A DNA stretch of 64,000 bases from a bacterium (GTDB taxonomy: Bacteria > Pseudomonadota > Gammaproteobacteria > UBA6186 > Azoamicaceae). The DNA lies in assembly GCA_027364575.1 (NCBI GenBank), contig DAHXPC010000004.1, positions 62,001 through 126,000 of the forward strand, given 5' to 3'. The notes below the pieces were generated by a model, which saw nothing but the letters and a program-made list of their open reading frames with translations, ran no database searches and was not told the origin of the DNA. A program made the position numbers and the translations under genes. Positions 7,577-16,354 of this stretch are shown here, one piece after another. How positions within the stretch are numbered: position 1 is the first letter of the stretch; every line of letters starts with the position of its first letter.

Positions 7577-8594
7577 TTAGGCTGCATAACGATAATCCTC
7601 ATTTTTGGCCAACAGAGCCCATATAATTCTTGCATTTTTATTAGCAATAGCAACACATGCTTTATTTGTTCCTCTGCGTTCTTTTAAACGGATAGCCCAT
7701 TGATTCCTCAAGTTTTCTTTATCATGCATTCTGTATAATACAGACCTTGCACCATGTATTAATAATGAACGTAAGTAGCAGTCTCCACGTTTACTAATCC
7801 CCAACAAATTTTGTTTATTGCCGTTGGAACATTGGCGAGGCACCAACCACAACCATGCTGACAATTCGCGCCCGCTCTTAAAAAGACTAGGATCGCCAAT
7901 TGCGGATACTATAGCAGTTGCGCAAATAACCCCGATGCCTGGGATCTTTTCTATTCTTTTGCACCGTTCATCTGATTTAAACAGCATATCTATCTTTCTA
8001 TCATATTCTTTGATTCTCTTATCTAAAACAAGAAAATCATTGTATAACCCTGAAAATAATGCTCTTGAGAAATCACTCAGATCATTTTCCCTATCGTCAA
8101 TAATAGTTGGCAATTGATTTCTAATATTTTGAATTTGTTTTGAAAAAATTATGCCATACTCTGCTAATAATCCTCGGATTTGATTTGCCAAGGCAGTTCG
8201 ATTCTTCATCGATTGACTACGCATTCTATGTAATGATTGCATGTCTTGCTGCTCTATTTGTTTAATTGGGACAAAACGCATATTGGGTCTCGTCACTGCT
8301 TCGCAAATTGCTTCTGCATCGTTTTGATCTGTCTTGTTACCTTTGACATAAGGCTTAACAAATTGCGGGCTCATCATTTTTACGCTATGACCATAAGCAA
8401 TAAATTTTCTTGCCCAATAATGACTACTGCCACAGGCTTCTATTCCAATTAAACAAGGTGGTAGTTTTGCAACAAACTCAGGAAGAGCAGAACGCGACAA
8501 TCGCTTTTTAAGGGTTACTTTACCTTGTGCATCCACGGCCATGCAGTTGAAAAATATTCTTCGCTAAATCAATACCTAACGTTATAATGTTCAC
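7577..8594 (-). pseudogene. IS110-family transposase, frameshifted near its N-terminus
   Basis: The 321-codon frame from 8542 encodes the Glu of the DEDD site (GIEACGSSHYWARK), the two downstream Asp (GNKTDQNDAEAI) and the C-terminal IS116/IS110/IS902 domain (LLGISKRGDCYLRSLLIHGA). The true start is GTG at 8594: AGGAGGT lies 4 bases upstream and the frame reads MNIITLGIDLAKNIFQLHG, which holds the first catalytic Asp. The two parts are out of register by one base because of an extra C in the GGCC at 8537-8540. Removing it would restore the expected HGVDAQGK. The element is therefore probably inactive, unless frameshifting or a sequence error explains it. Confidence 0.8.
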
Positions 8595-8691
8595 TTGGAC
8601 CTCCTATCTGAAGTTAATGATTACTAATAGCAATCATCATTTTGGCCCATTACGAGGCCGTATAGTAGGGTGGGGCGGTCCATACTATTAA

Positions 8692-8799
8692 ATCTGGATT
8701 TTGTATGGGAAGCTCAGATCGGAAAATTACGAGCGGGAGTTTGGGGGTAGAAAAAAATCCAAGTGCTAGAATTCAAACTTGATGCTTTCATCTTTGTGA
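8692..8799. repeat. Right part of palindromic repeat R3
   Basis: After the IS element the repeat resumes with ATCTGGATTTTG and later has the conserved centre (gtagaaaaaaatccaagtgc). It is more degraded than R1 and its right arm is only partly recognisable. Confidence 0.5.
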
Positions 8800-9120
8800 T
8801 TAAATGTTTTTATCCTTCATATCTTGATAACGTTGCCATCGTTTGGATGCAAAGTAAGCGCCATAATAGACGAAGCCCAAAAAAAGAAGAAAACCGAATA
8901 GTGTAGATAAAATAACAATTTCTATACTTAATAAGAAACCAAGCCTCCTCCCAAAATAATAGGGTCCTGGGGCATCAAAAACGTGGTGATTTCGAGTGTT
9001 AATAGTGTGGCAATGTCATATAGGATCAAATAAACAATGTTTTTTTGAAATGGCCCACACCGTCTTAGCTATGCAATCAAATATTGAACTTAATTCAGTC
9101 ACTAAAAATTTTTTAAGTAC
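8800..9120 (-). pseudogene. Decayed copy of the small membrane protein gene
   Basis: Base-by-base similarity to 2391-2735 is clear over the whole length, including the N-terminal coding part (compare KKFLVTELSSIFDC with KRFLVNELISIFDC). The start ATG has become GTA at 9120-9118. One base is missing at the run of T near 9040 and another near 8940, so the frame is broken at least twice. It occupies the position in unit B that the intact gene holds in unit A. No product is expected. Confidence 0.7.
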
Positions 9121-9195
9121 GATGCCTGTTCTGCTGTTGTATTCCGCCTCGCAATTATATAATACAATTGTTGTATATCTGGAAGCCGATGATTT

Positions 9196-9307
9196 AGGGG
9201 GCAGATTTGGACTTTGTATGGAGGGATCAGAACTGGTGTGTGGAAACAGAAAAAAATTCAAGTGCATGCCCTCCATCCAAGTGCAAAATCCAGATTTGCC
9301 CCCCCTC
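9196..9307. repeat. Palindromic repeat R4
   Basis: The outer arms GGGGGCAGATTTGGACTTTG and CAAAATCCAGATTTGCCCCC form an inverted repeat. Inside are a second left-arm-like segment and the centre GGAAACAGAAAAAAATTC. It lies just upstream of the Smr-Sel1 gene, so it may sit in its 5' leader. Confidence 0.6.
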
Positions 9308-9341
9308 AGAGTGCGCGGAATATGTGCAAGGAGATAATTAG

Positions 9342-10955
9342 ATGAGTGTAACATTCACTGAAATTAAAGAAAGAATCGTCCAGGATTCATTCATAAAAAC
9401 AAATGCATTGCACAAGACGCTTGTTTCTTACATTCAATCTTTGCAGCTGCAACCCAAAGATGTTTTAGAAAATTATAATGTGGCAAATTATGACGGGGCA
9501 GGGTGCCGAATTGACTTGCATGGATATTCGGTTCAGAAATCAAAAGAATATGTTATAGATATGGTTAAAAAAACACATTCGAATGATAATTATGCATTGA
9601 TTCATGTGATAACCGGGAGAGGGAATCATATTAATTCCAGTGGGGCGAGGGGGGTGCTTTTCGAGAGTTTGCAGAAGTGGATAAAAGATCCGCAAATCTC
9701 GGATCTTGTGAAGGAAGTCAAAAAAGAGCAAGGCGCATATCTCCTAATACTGAATAAAGAGCCTAAAATTTCAACAGAAAAGCCCTTATATCAATTAAAA
9801 GAAAGTATCTTACGCGGTTTTGCCAATACGGGCAATAAAGATGCTCAATGTGAACTAGGGAAGCGCCTTTTTGCAAAGAATAATAAAGAAAGCCAAGGTT
9901 GGTTTTTAAAAGCAGCCCAGCAGGGGGATTTTGAAGCAATGCAAATGCTGGGCTATTGCCATGCCATGGGCCGCTGCGCTCAATATAGTCCGCAAGCAGC
10001 AATGAAATGGTACGCCCGGGCTGCAGTAGGTGACGCCGCTGCTTGTAATAATCTAGGAATGATGCATTTTAGCGGTGAAGCGGGAAAAGTAGATTATCAG
10101 CAGGCAATATACTGGTATAAACGGGGGGAAAAATTGGGGAATGTACAATCACAACGTTTTTTAGGCATTATATCTTATAAATTGGGTCGCTATGAAGAGG
10201 CTTTTGTTTGGAATGATAAAGCCAGTGCCAATAATGATCACCCTGCTCAAGTTAATTTGGGGTGCATGTATCAGCAAGGCTTAGGCGTAGCCAAAAACGA
10301 AAAAAAGGCGGTTGAGTTATTTAGATCGGCCGCAACAGCAGGGATTGCTGAAGGAAAGATGCGCTTAGGTCTTGCCTATATCAATGGCATTGGATGTGAT
10401 AAAGAGTATAAAGAAGCGGCTAAATTATTTTTGGAGGTTGGCTTATCTAACCAGGATACCGTGGGCTCTGATTGCCAATTTCTTCTTTATAAAATGTATA
10501 AGGAAGGTCTTGGGTTTACGCCTAACAGGCAAATTGCTGAACGTTGGCTTCAACGTGCGGTTAATAATAACAATAGGGATGCTCTTGCTGAGTTAAAATT
10601 AAGAAATACTATAGAAATAAATGAACTTGATGAGTTGGTTTCATGTTTTGGGGTGCCTGCTGCAAGCCTGGAGGCAGGCTTGCGAGCACTTGAAAATGAG
10701 TCAGATTGTATGGAAAATAAAGAACCTATCAATGTTGCATCACAGCTATTTAGCATTTCTAATGCCCTGCCAGTAAAAACTGAAAGCAAAGATCTACACA
10801 AAAAAGAAAGTGCAAATATTAAAGTCGCAAAAACATTACAGAAAAATACGGGTTATTGTCCTTGTTTTTCACGATACATATTATTATCAGGTGCTATGGT
10901 CGCTACGGCTGCGATTTCTGAATATGTTCGCCGAAATTATGGTTCATCCGTGTAG
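9342..10955 (+). CDS. Smr-domain plus Sel1-repeat protein with C-terminal membrane anchor
   Basis: This 537-residue protein starts at an ATG behind AAGGAG. Residues about 50-135 form an Smr domain, with DLHG (58-61) and HVITGRGNH (88-96), the signature pair of this nucleic-acid-binding/nuclease domain. Sel1 (TPR-like) repeats follow from about 165 to 415, for example AVELFRSAATAGIAEGKMRL. Near the C-terminus a hydrophobic stretch (about 511-526) could anchor the protein in a membrane. A fragment of a close relative is at 4876-4980. Smr fused to Sel1 is an unusual combination; a host-directed or envelope-linked role is possible but unproven. Confidence 0.75.
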   Translation: MSVTFTEIKERIVQDSFIKTNALHKTLVSYIQSLQLQPKDVLENYNVANYDGAGCRIDLHGYSVQKSKEYVIDMVKKTHSNDNYALIHVITGRGNHINSSGARGVLFESLQKWIKDPQISDLVKEVKKEQGAYLLILNKEPKISTEKPLYQLKESILRGFANTGNKDAQCELGKRLFAKNNKESQGWFLKAAQQGDFEAMQMLGYCHAMGRCAQYSPQAAMKWYARAAVGDAAACNNLGMMHFSGEAGKVDYQQAIYWYKRGEKLGNVQSQRFLGIISYKLGRYEEAFVWNDKASANNDHPAQVNLGCMYQQGLGVAKNEKKAVELFRSAATAGIAEGKMRLGLAYINGIGCDKEYKEAAKLFLEVGLSNQDTVGSDCQFLLYKMYKEGLGFTPNRQIAERWLQRAVNNNNRDALAELKLRNTIEINELDELVSCFGVPAASLEAGLRALENESDCMENKEPINVASQLFSISNALPVKTESKDLHKKESANIKVAKTLQKNTGYCPCFSRYILLSGAMVATAAISEYVRRNYGSSV

Positions 10956-11140
10956 GTTTTGGGAAGCATCCATTAATATCCATCGGTTGCGGCAAAAAGG
11001 AATTGAGATGATTTATTACATCTGTGTTCTTCTATACCAGAGGCTATCTAAGCAAAAAATCAGCACATGATTGCTCAGATTAATATTTAGTGTTAAATTA
11101 TAAAAAAATTAGGCCAAGTACACGGTAGCGGAAATTTGAA

Positions 11141-11668
11141 GTGCATCAATATCAAGATTTAATAAAACTTTTCAATCACTGCTTCTTAGAGACATATAAT
11201 ACTCAGTTGGCTAGCGGCAAAGATGAGCCTCTCTATCTACCTGCCGATGAAACACTGCCCCATAATACTATTTTCTTTGCGCACGATTATTTTGCGAGCG
11301 CCTTACATGAATGCGCGCATTGGTTACTCGCTGGAGAAAAGCGTAGAAAACAAGTTGATTTTGGTTACTGGTATGAACCGGATGGACGTAGCGTAGAACA
11401 GCAAGAACTTTTTCAGAGCGTTGAAGTGAAACCACAGGCTATGGAATGGGTTCTTTCTGTCGCTGCAAAATTTAGATTTCGAATTAGTGTCGATAATCTC
11501 AACGGCTTGCAATCAAACAGTGAAGCATTTAAGCAAGCGGTTTATCAGCAAATCAAAATTTATTGTGAACAAGGGTTACCTGAAAGGGCAGAAAGATTTC
11601 GTCGTGCGCTTTGTCAATTTTATAATACGTCTTTAAAATTACAGTTTGAAAGTTTCGATCTTGAGTAG
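11141..11668 (+). CDS. epmC: Elongation factor P hydroxylase
   Basis: This 175-residue protein matches the EpmC (YfcM) family over its full length. EpmC hydroxylates the beta-lysyl-lysine on elongation factor P in the cytoplasm. The metal-binding segment HECAHWLLAG (from residue 56), DFGYWYEPDGR (73-83) and VEVKPQA (94-100) are all present. The start is GTG 11141, which gives the family's usual N-terminus (HQYQDLIKLFNHCF). It is monocistronic as far as can be seen; epmA, epmB and efp are not in the window. A palindromic repeat fragment follows directly. Confidence 0.9.
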   Translation: MHQYQDLIKLFNHCFLETYNTQLASGKDEPLYLPADETLPHNTIFFAHDYFASALHECAHWLLAGEKRRKQVDFGYWYEPDGRSVEQQELFQSVEVKPQAMEWVLSVAAKFRFRISVDNLNGLQSNSEAFKQAVYQQIKIYCEQGLPERAERFRRALCQFYNTSLKLQFESFDLE

Positions 11669-11699
11669 AAGGATCGGATCTGGATTTTGGACCCCTCCA
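11669..11699. repeat. Short palindromic repeat R5
   Basis: The segment ggatcggatctggattttgg and the adjoining acccctcc match the arms of R1 with the centre deleted. It lies immediately after epmC and before the small gene at 11720. Confidence 0.5.
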
Positions 11700-11719
11700 C
11701 TATACTAAGAGATGTTAAA

Positions 11720-12076
11720 ATGCATTCAATGTCAAATAACAGTGAAACTTGCCAAGTTGGTATTGCGGAAAAAGATCGAAAACGCAAGCGTTTAACGGTG
11801 AAAGTCCCAAGTGCATCCATTGAGCCTAAAGAGCCTAAAGATGCACAAACGCTTGAAGTGGATTGTGAAGATCTGCCAACTCCGATCGTCGATACGAATC
11901 CTTTCTGCACAAATTTTGGTGCTACGTTACTGTTCTTTCATCAGCTGGAAGAAATCGAAGCTTTATATGATAGTGGAGATGAAGGCTTAAACCTGAATTC
12001 TCAGCAAAGTGAAAAAGCAAATGCGGAAGAGACAACAGCTAAAAAGCCCAAATTGAAGTCTAAGCCTTCTATATAA
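11720..12076 (+). CDS. Small charged protein with two basic, NLS-like clusters
   Basis: This is a hypothetical protein of about 118 residues from ATG 11720, preceded by AAGAGAT. An earlier in-frame TTG at 11687 lies inside a palindromic repeat and is unlikely to be the start. The protein is polar and probably largely disordered. It has a basic cluster EKDRKRKRL near the N-terminus and another, AKKPKLKSK, at the C-terminus; both resemble eukaryotic nuclear localisation signals. A short hydrophobic patch (FGATLLFFHQLEEIEALY) may form a helix. Function unknown; a secreted protein acting in a host nucleus is speculation. Confidence 0.5.
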   Translation: MHSMSNNSETCQVGIAEKDRKRKRLTVKVPSASIEPKEPKDAQTLEVDCEDLPTPIVDTNPFCTNFGATLLFFHQLEEIEALYDSGDEGLNLNSQQSEKANAEETTAKKPKLKSKPSI

Positions 12077-12820
12077 TTAAGGCCGAACGCTACCGTAGGG
12101 CTTTTCTCGGATCCAGATGTTGCATGCCCATTTCTCAATGTTTTCATTTTTAATTTCCTCCCCACCATGCAGGGTTAAAGGTTGCACATGCCCATTATCA
12201 TCGAGTTGTTTAAAATAGAGGGCAGTTTTTATTTTGGGTTGCACGCGAATGTTTAGGTCAGGAAAAAAAGTTGCGCCGCCATCTTTTTCTGCGACATCAT
12301 TTAAATAAATGAGTAACGTATGCGCTCTCTGAAAGTGCTGATGAGGCAGCTCTTCTTGGGTGAAATAATCATAATGCGGAGAAAATATTTGCCCTTTTGA
12401 ATAGTGCACCACTTGTATGGGTTCAATATATTCAATGGGGCATCCTAATAATTGACTTACTTTTTGTTCAATTTTTTGGATCACTTTATCTTCAGACTTA
12501 TTCAGGTAGGCAGTAGAAGAGCTACGTGAGTGGATATCCCGGTTACCTTTTCCGTTCTGCAACACTAAAGAGGGTGTAAGCCTGTTTTTAGAGAGCGCAA
12601 TAAGATGTTTAGCTTGTTCTTCGGTAATAAAATTTTTATACAGTCGAATATCCGGGACTTGGGATAAAGTGACAAACCCATTTTTGGTTGTCTGTAAAAA
12701 TTGTACAAGCTTTTTAGTTTTATGGGGATAAAGCTGCGTTAAGGAAAAAATAACCAATAATGAAAGTGTGGTGGCTAACACGCGAGTGGCGATGGTATAA
12801 GAACGACGTTTGGATTTCAT
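12077..12820 (-). CDS. Membrane-anchored 2-oxoglutarate/Fe(II) oxygenase, prolyl 4-hydroxylase-like
   Basis: This 247-residue protein has one N-terminal membrane segment (about 12-30) and a P4Hc-type dioxygenase domain. The iron ligands appear as HYD (His149, Asp151) and the distal His218 in TLHGG, with Lys230 in the place that binds 2-oxoglutarate. The segment LNDVAEKDGGATFFPD is typical of the family. Such enzymes hydroxylate prolyl or other side chains. The anchor would place the domain in the periplasm if the N-terminus is inside (inference). It converges on the small gene at 11720 with no gap. The substrate is unknown. Confidence 0.8.
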   Translation of the reverse strand: MKSKRRSYTIATRVLATTLSLLVIFSLTQLYPHKTKKLVQFLQTTKNGFVTLSQVPDIRLYKNFITEEQAKHLIALSKNRLTPSLVLQNGKGNRDIHSRSSSTAYLNKSEDKVIQKIEQKVSQLLGCPIEYIEPIQVVHYSKGQIFSPHYDYFTQEELPHQHFQRAHTLLIYLNDVAEKDGGATFFPDLNIRVQPKIKTALYFKQLDDNGHVQPLTLHGGEEIKNENIEKWACNIWIREKPYGSVRP

Positions 12821-13054
12821 GTTTATGGGTTCCCCCTTAATTCATATGATAAATTATAGTCAAGTCTTATCTCAGCATAGGGCGGTGGCTTACCCAAATA
12901 TAGATTCTTGTTCTCTTGGCTATGCAATTTCTGTGCGATTTCAATATATTCACCTGCAAATTAAAACAGTTTTAAACATTTGATTATAATTCCCAATCAG
13001 GTAAAATGACCGTTGGGTATATTTACGTAACTACATAAAAAATTGGAATACAGC

Positions 13055-15319
13055 ATGTCCTTAATTATTCAAAAAATTGCCAATGAATTAGCAGTAAACC
13101 AAGCACAAGTGGCTGCAGCAGTCGTGCTCCTTGATAACGGCGATACCGTTCCTTTTATTGCCCGCTATCGTAAAGAAGTGACCGGTGGCTTAACCGATAC
13201 GCACTTGCGTACGCTTGAGGAGCGTTTAGGCTATTTACGGGAACTGGAAGATCGCAAGACGGTTATATTAAAAAGTATTGAAGAGCAAGGTAAATTAACG
13301 CCAGAACTTGCGCAAGAAATCCAAAATTCTGACGCTAAAGCACGATTAGAAGATCTCTATCTGCCTTATAAACCTAAACGTCGCACCAAAGCACAAATCG
13401 CTAAGGAAGCCGGTTTAGAGCCGTTGGCTCATGCTTTATTAAATGATCCTATGCTGGATCCCCACACCACTGCTGAAGGCTATATCAATGCTGAGCTGAA
13501 TGTTTTGGATGTAAAAGCAGCTTTAGAAGGGGCCCGTTTTATTTTAATGGAACAGTTCTCAGAAGATGCTGATCTGATTGGTCGGTTACGCAGTAAATTA
13601 TGGGACGAAGCCGATTTAACTAGCCAAGTTGTAGAAGGTAAAGAAGAGCTCGGCGAAAAATATAAAGACTATTTTGATTATTCAGAATCGCTTAAAAAGA
13701 TCCCTTCTCATCGCATGTTGGCAATTTTGCGCGGACGTCAAGAAGGCATGCTGCAAATTAATATTCTGTGCGAATCGGTTGCTTATGAATCTATTCTTGC
13801 AAATCATTTTAATATTATGGATAAATCTCGCCCGGCAGACGCTTGGCTGCTAGAAACGGCTCGTTGGACTTGGAAAATTAAATTATTCACCCAATTGGAA
13901 GTGGAAAATGTTGGCCGAATAAGAGAAAGTGCCGAAGAACAAGCGATACAGGTTTTTGCCAATAATTTACGCGATCTTTTGATGAGTGCGCCTGCGGGTG
14001 CCAAAACCACCATGGGATTGGATCCGGGCATGCGAACCGGCGTTAAATTGGTTGTGGTTGATCCGACCGGAAAAGTATTGCAACACGGTGTGATTTATCC
14101 CCATGCCCCTAAAAATCAATGGGAACAATCGATTGAGATATTGCAAAAAATTTGCGTTTTGAACCAAGTAGATTTAATCAGCATTGGTAATGGGACTGCC
14201 TCTCGTGAAACGGATCAATTAATTTCAGATATGATGAAAAAATACCCGGAATTAAAAGTGAAAAAAATAGTGGTTTCTGAAGCCGGTGCTTCGGTTTATT
14301 CTGCTTCTCAGCTCGCTTCCGATGAATTTCCAGATTTAGATGTCAGTATTCGAGGGGCGGTTTCAATTGCCAGACGATTGCAGGATCCATTAGCAGAGCT
14401 GGTCAAAATCGATCCAAAAGCGATTGGGGTAGGACAATATCAACACGATGTGAGCCAGGTATCGTTAATGAACTCATTAGATAAAGTGGTGGAAGATTGC
14501 GTGAATGCCGTTGGCGTAGATGTGAATACTGCTTCTGTCCCTTTATTAACGCGGGTAGCCGGTTTAAATGCAACCTTAGCCAAAAATATCGTAGCCTTTC
14601 GTAATGAAAATGGGGCTTTTAAAAATCGTAAGCAATTAGCAAAAATCCCGCGCCTTGGCCCCAAAGCTTTTGAGCAAGCAGCCGGGTTTTTGCGCATTAT
14701 GACCGGGGAAAATCCTTTAGACGCGTCTGCAGTCCATCCAGAAGCGTACCCGGTTGTGGAATGTATTTTATCGAAAACCCAAAAAAATATTAAAGAGCTT
14801 ATTGGAAATAAAACATTTTTAAATTCTTTAAGGCTTGAAGAATATACCAATGAACAATTTGGACTTCCAACGGTAAAGGATATTGTTCAAGAATTAGAAA
14901 AACCAGGACGGGATCCGAGGCCAGAATTTAAAACCGCAAGCTTTAATCAAAAAGTACAAACGATGAATGATGTAAAGGCTGGAATGATTTTAGAAGGCGT
15001 TGTGACCAACGTTGCGAATTTCGGTGCCTTTGTCGATATTGGCGTTCACCAAGATGGCCTCGTGCATATTTCTGCATTATCCAATCGCTATGTGGAAAAT
15101 CCACGCGATGTGGTGAAAGCCGGGGATATCGTGACCGTTAAAGTATTAGAGATAGATGTAAAACGTAAGCGGATAAGCCTAACGCTTAAGTTGCAAGATG
15201 AAATCAGCCGAGAGGTGAGCGCTACTTCTCCAAGACGCATCAAACAACCCAAAGTAGAGAACAAAGCGCCGTCCTCGTTATTTGGGTCTGTGTTACAAAA
15301 TGCGTTAAAGAAAAATTGA
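13055..15319 (+). CDS. tex: RNA-binding transcription accessory protein Tex
   Basis: This full-length Tex protein (about 754 residues) starts at ATG 13055 ([14 protein letters not shown]); a TTG four codons upstream is less likely. An N-terminal helical region ([13 protein letters not shown]) is followed by a YqgF/RuvX-like domain beginning near [14 protein letters not shown], helix-hairpin-helix motifs ([18 protein letters not shown] region) and a C-terminal S1 domain ([21 protein letters not shown]). Tex binds RNA and influences transcription and virulence gene expression in several pathogens. It is transcribed alone; a REP/transposase relic follows. Confidence 0.95.
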   Translation: MSLIIQKIANELAVNQAQVAAAVVLLDNGDTVPFIARYRKEVTGGLTDTHLRTLEERLGYLRELEDRKTVILKSIEEQGKLTPELAQEIQNSDAKARLEDLYLPYKPKRRTKAQIAKEAGLEPLAHALLNDPMLDPHTTAEGYINAELNVLDVKAALEGARFILMEQFSEDADLIGRLRSKLWDEADLTSQVVEGKEELGEKYKDYFDYSESLKKIPSHRMLAILRGRQEGMLQINILCESVAYESILANHFNIMDKSRPADAWLLETARWTWKIKLFTQLEVENVGRIRESAEEQAIQVFANNLRDLLMSAPAGAKTTMGLDPGMRTGVKLVVVDPTGKVLQHGVIYPHAPKNQWEQSIEILQKICVLNQVDLISIGNGTASRETDQLISDMMKKYPELKVKKIVVSEAGASVYSASQLASDEFPDLDVSIRGAVSIARRLQDPLAELVKIDPKAIGVGQYQHDVSQVSLMNSLDKVVEDCVNAVGVDVNTASVPLLTRVAGLNATLAKNIVAFRNENGAFKNRKQLAKIPRLGPKAFEQAAGFLRIMTGENPLDASAVHPEAYPVVECILSKTQKNIKELIGNKTFLNSLRLEEYTNEQFGLPTVKDIVQELEKPGRDPRPEFKTASFNQKVQTMNDVKAGMILEGVVTNVANFGAFVDIGVHQDGLVHISALSNRYVENPRDVVKAGDIVTVKVLEIDVKRKRISLTLKLQDEISREVSATSPRRIKQPKVENKAPSSLFGSVLQNALKKN

Positions 15320-15353
15320 GGGTGGCTTGAAATGATCGTTTGGATGTACAAAA

Positions 15354-15380
15354 GCAGACACAGCGGTCTGCCCCTACAGA
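15354..15380. repeat. REP-like palindrome, copy 1
   Basis: The 27 bases gcagacacagcggtctgcccctacaga occur here and in exact inverted orientation at 15631-15657. The inner part GCAGAC-ACAGCG-GTCTGC can form a hairpin. Such GGGGCAGAC-type palindromes are typical REP sequences bracketing REP-associated transposases. Confidence 0.75.
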
Positions 15381-15449
15381 GGTTGGGATACCAGACCTGA
15401 TCACAAATATCAAAACATATGCAAATAAACCTTATATTGAGGGTATTTG

Positions 15450-15600
15450 AAACAATTATTGGAAACCGTATTTAAAACGGTTATGGCAACGAGAGTGTCC
15501 GGAACACATTATTCGAAATACCAATGATTGAAATAGGGTTCGTGAATGTATAATTAATAACCCCATCACATGGCATTTAGACAAAAAAATTGAATGGATC
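15450..15600 (+). pseudogene. Remnant of a REP-associated tyrosine transposase (RAYT)
   Basis: Translation of one frame gives EHIIRNTND, a stop, then NRVRECIINNPITWHLD. This is the well-known C-terminal signature of RAYT/TnpA-REP proteins (EHIIRN and IINNPxxW). Only about 50 codons remain and a stop interrupts them. It lies exactly between two inverted REP palindromes, the arrangement expected for these domesticated IS200/IS605 relatives. Confidence 0.65.
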
Positions 15601-15630
15601 TTGAAGTCTGACGGCTTTATTCATGCAATA

Positions 15631-15657
15631 TCTGTAGGGGCAGACCGCTGTGTCTGC
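15631..15657. repeat. REP-like palindrome, copy 2 (inverted)
   Basis: This is the exact reverse complement of 15354-15380. The flanking GGGGCAGAC and GTCTGCCC extend the hairpin stem. Confidence 0.75.
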
Positions 15658-16078
15658 CCGAACAAACGAAATGCGAACACCCATATAAAAAGCGACAGGT
15701 GAAATAGGGTATTTCAATAACAATAAACAAAGCCACGTTATTTTAAAAAACAAAGAATATACGCAATGAAATTAAATTTTAGGTTCAGTTAATCAACAAG
15801 ATGTCAACAGACCTTAATGCTTGAGAAGTGGGGGCGGTTTAAAGTGAGCGCTTAACAAACACTCCCTTGTGCTTTGTTAAGCGTATTTGGAGCTTCATGC
15901 TCCTGCGGTCTTCCCTATACCGCCAATATCCTTAGGTAATATCCTTTTTAATCCGTGAGAGCAGAATATCGTGTTCTTCAGCTTGATAGGAATAGTAAAT
16001 TGCTCGTCGATCTGTAAGCATTTGACTATGCTTACCGAAGGCCCAAAGCTTAAGGGGCGTTGCTTTTGCGCTTTTTTA
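15658..16078. other. Intergenic stretch without a convincing gene
   Basis: A 75-codon minus-strand frame (15895-16122) overlaps the next gene and has no recognisable family. A run at 15850-15890 repeats the motif GCTTAACAA/TTGTTAAGC and may form a hairpin. Nothing else is seen. Confidence 0.4.
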
Positions 16079-16354
16079 TTATGGAATCCAGGCAAAAGCC
16101 GGGCCCAAAATGGTTTTATCAATTTTCGCTAACAGGGTGGCCTGGTAATCTTTCGTTTTGATTTGGCTTTGCCGTCTGTTTAAATTTAACCAATGCTTAG
16201 GTGGCATGGCTAGAGTGTCTTTTAAACTTACGCTGGATGAAGAGGGAGGGGTTCCAATTTTATTCTGCACCAATGCAATAGAAGCATCATTTTCCAGTTT
16301 AGTAACATATCTAAGAAAAAGTTCCTGATATTCCCTTTCAAAGCGATATTGCAT
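16079..16354 (-). CDS. Small hypothetical protein
   Basis: This is a 91-codon frame (MQYRFEREYQELFLRYVTKL) with a charged helical N-terminus, a short Ser-rich stretch (PPSSSSVS) and no signal peptide or membrane segment. A weak AAGGAC lies about 14 bases upstream. It stands between the REP region and the secreted-protein gene at 16485 and is divergent from the latter. I recognise no family; it may be a real small gene or a chance frame. Confidence 0.4.
   Translation of the reverse strand: MQYRFEREYQELFLRYVTKLENDASIALVQNKIGTPPSSSSVSLKDTLAMPPKHWLNLNRRQSQIKTKDYQATLLAKIDKTILGPAFAWIP

Larger units (their letters stand above)
7217..8691 (-). mobile_element. IS110-family (IS1111-type) insertion sequence
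   Basis: This element of about 1.47 kb carries one transposase gene on the minus strand. TATGGACCGTCCC at 7219-7231 and its inverted counterpart GGGGCGGTCCATA at 8672-8684 form 13-base subterminal inverted repeats with one mismatch, as expected for the IS1111 subgroup. It interrupts a palindromic repeat, whose halves lie immediately outside. About 360 noncoding bases follow the transposase gene and only about 97 precede it, the layout in which IS1111-type elements encode their guide RNA downstream. The exact ends are approximate. Confidence 0.75.

Noticed and set aside
9016..9354. Minus-strand frame of 112 codons ahead of the Smr-Sel1 gene
   Set aside because: It joins palindromic repeat sequence to part of the broken membrane-protein copy, so it is an artefact of a pseudogene and a repeat.
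15895..16122. Minus-strand frame of 75 codons
   Set aside because: It has no recognised family or clear ribosome binding site and overlaps the neighbouring small gene.
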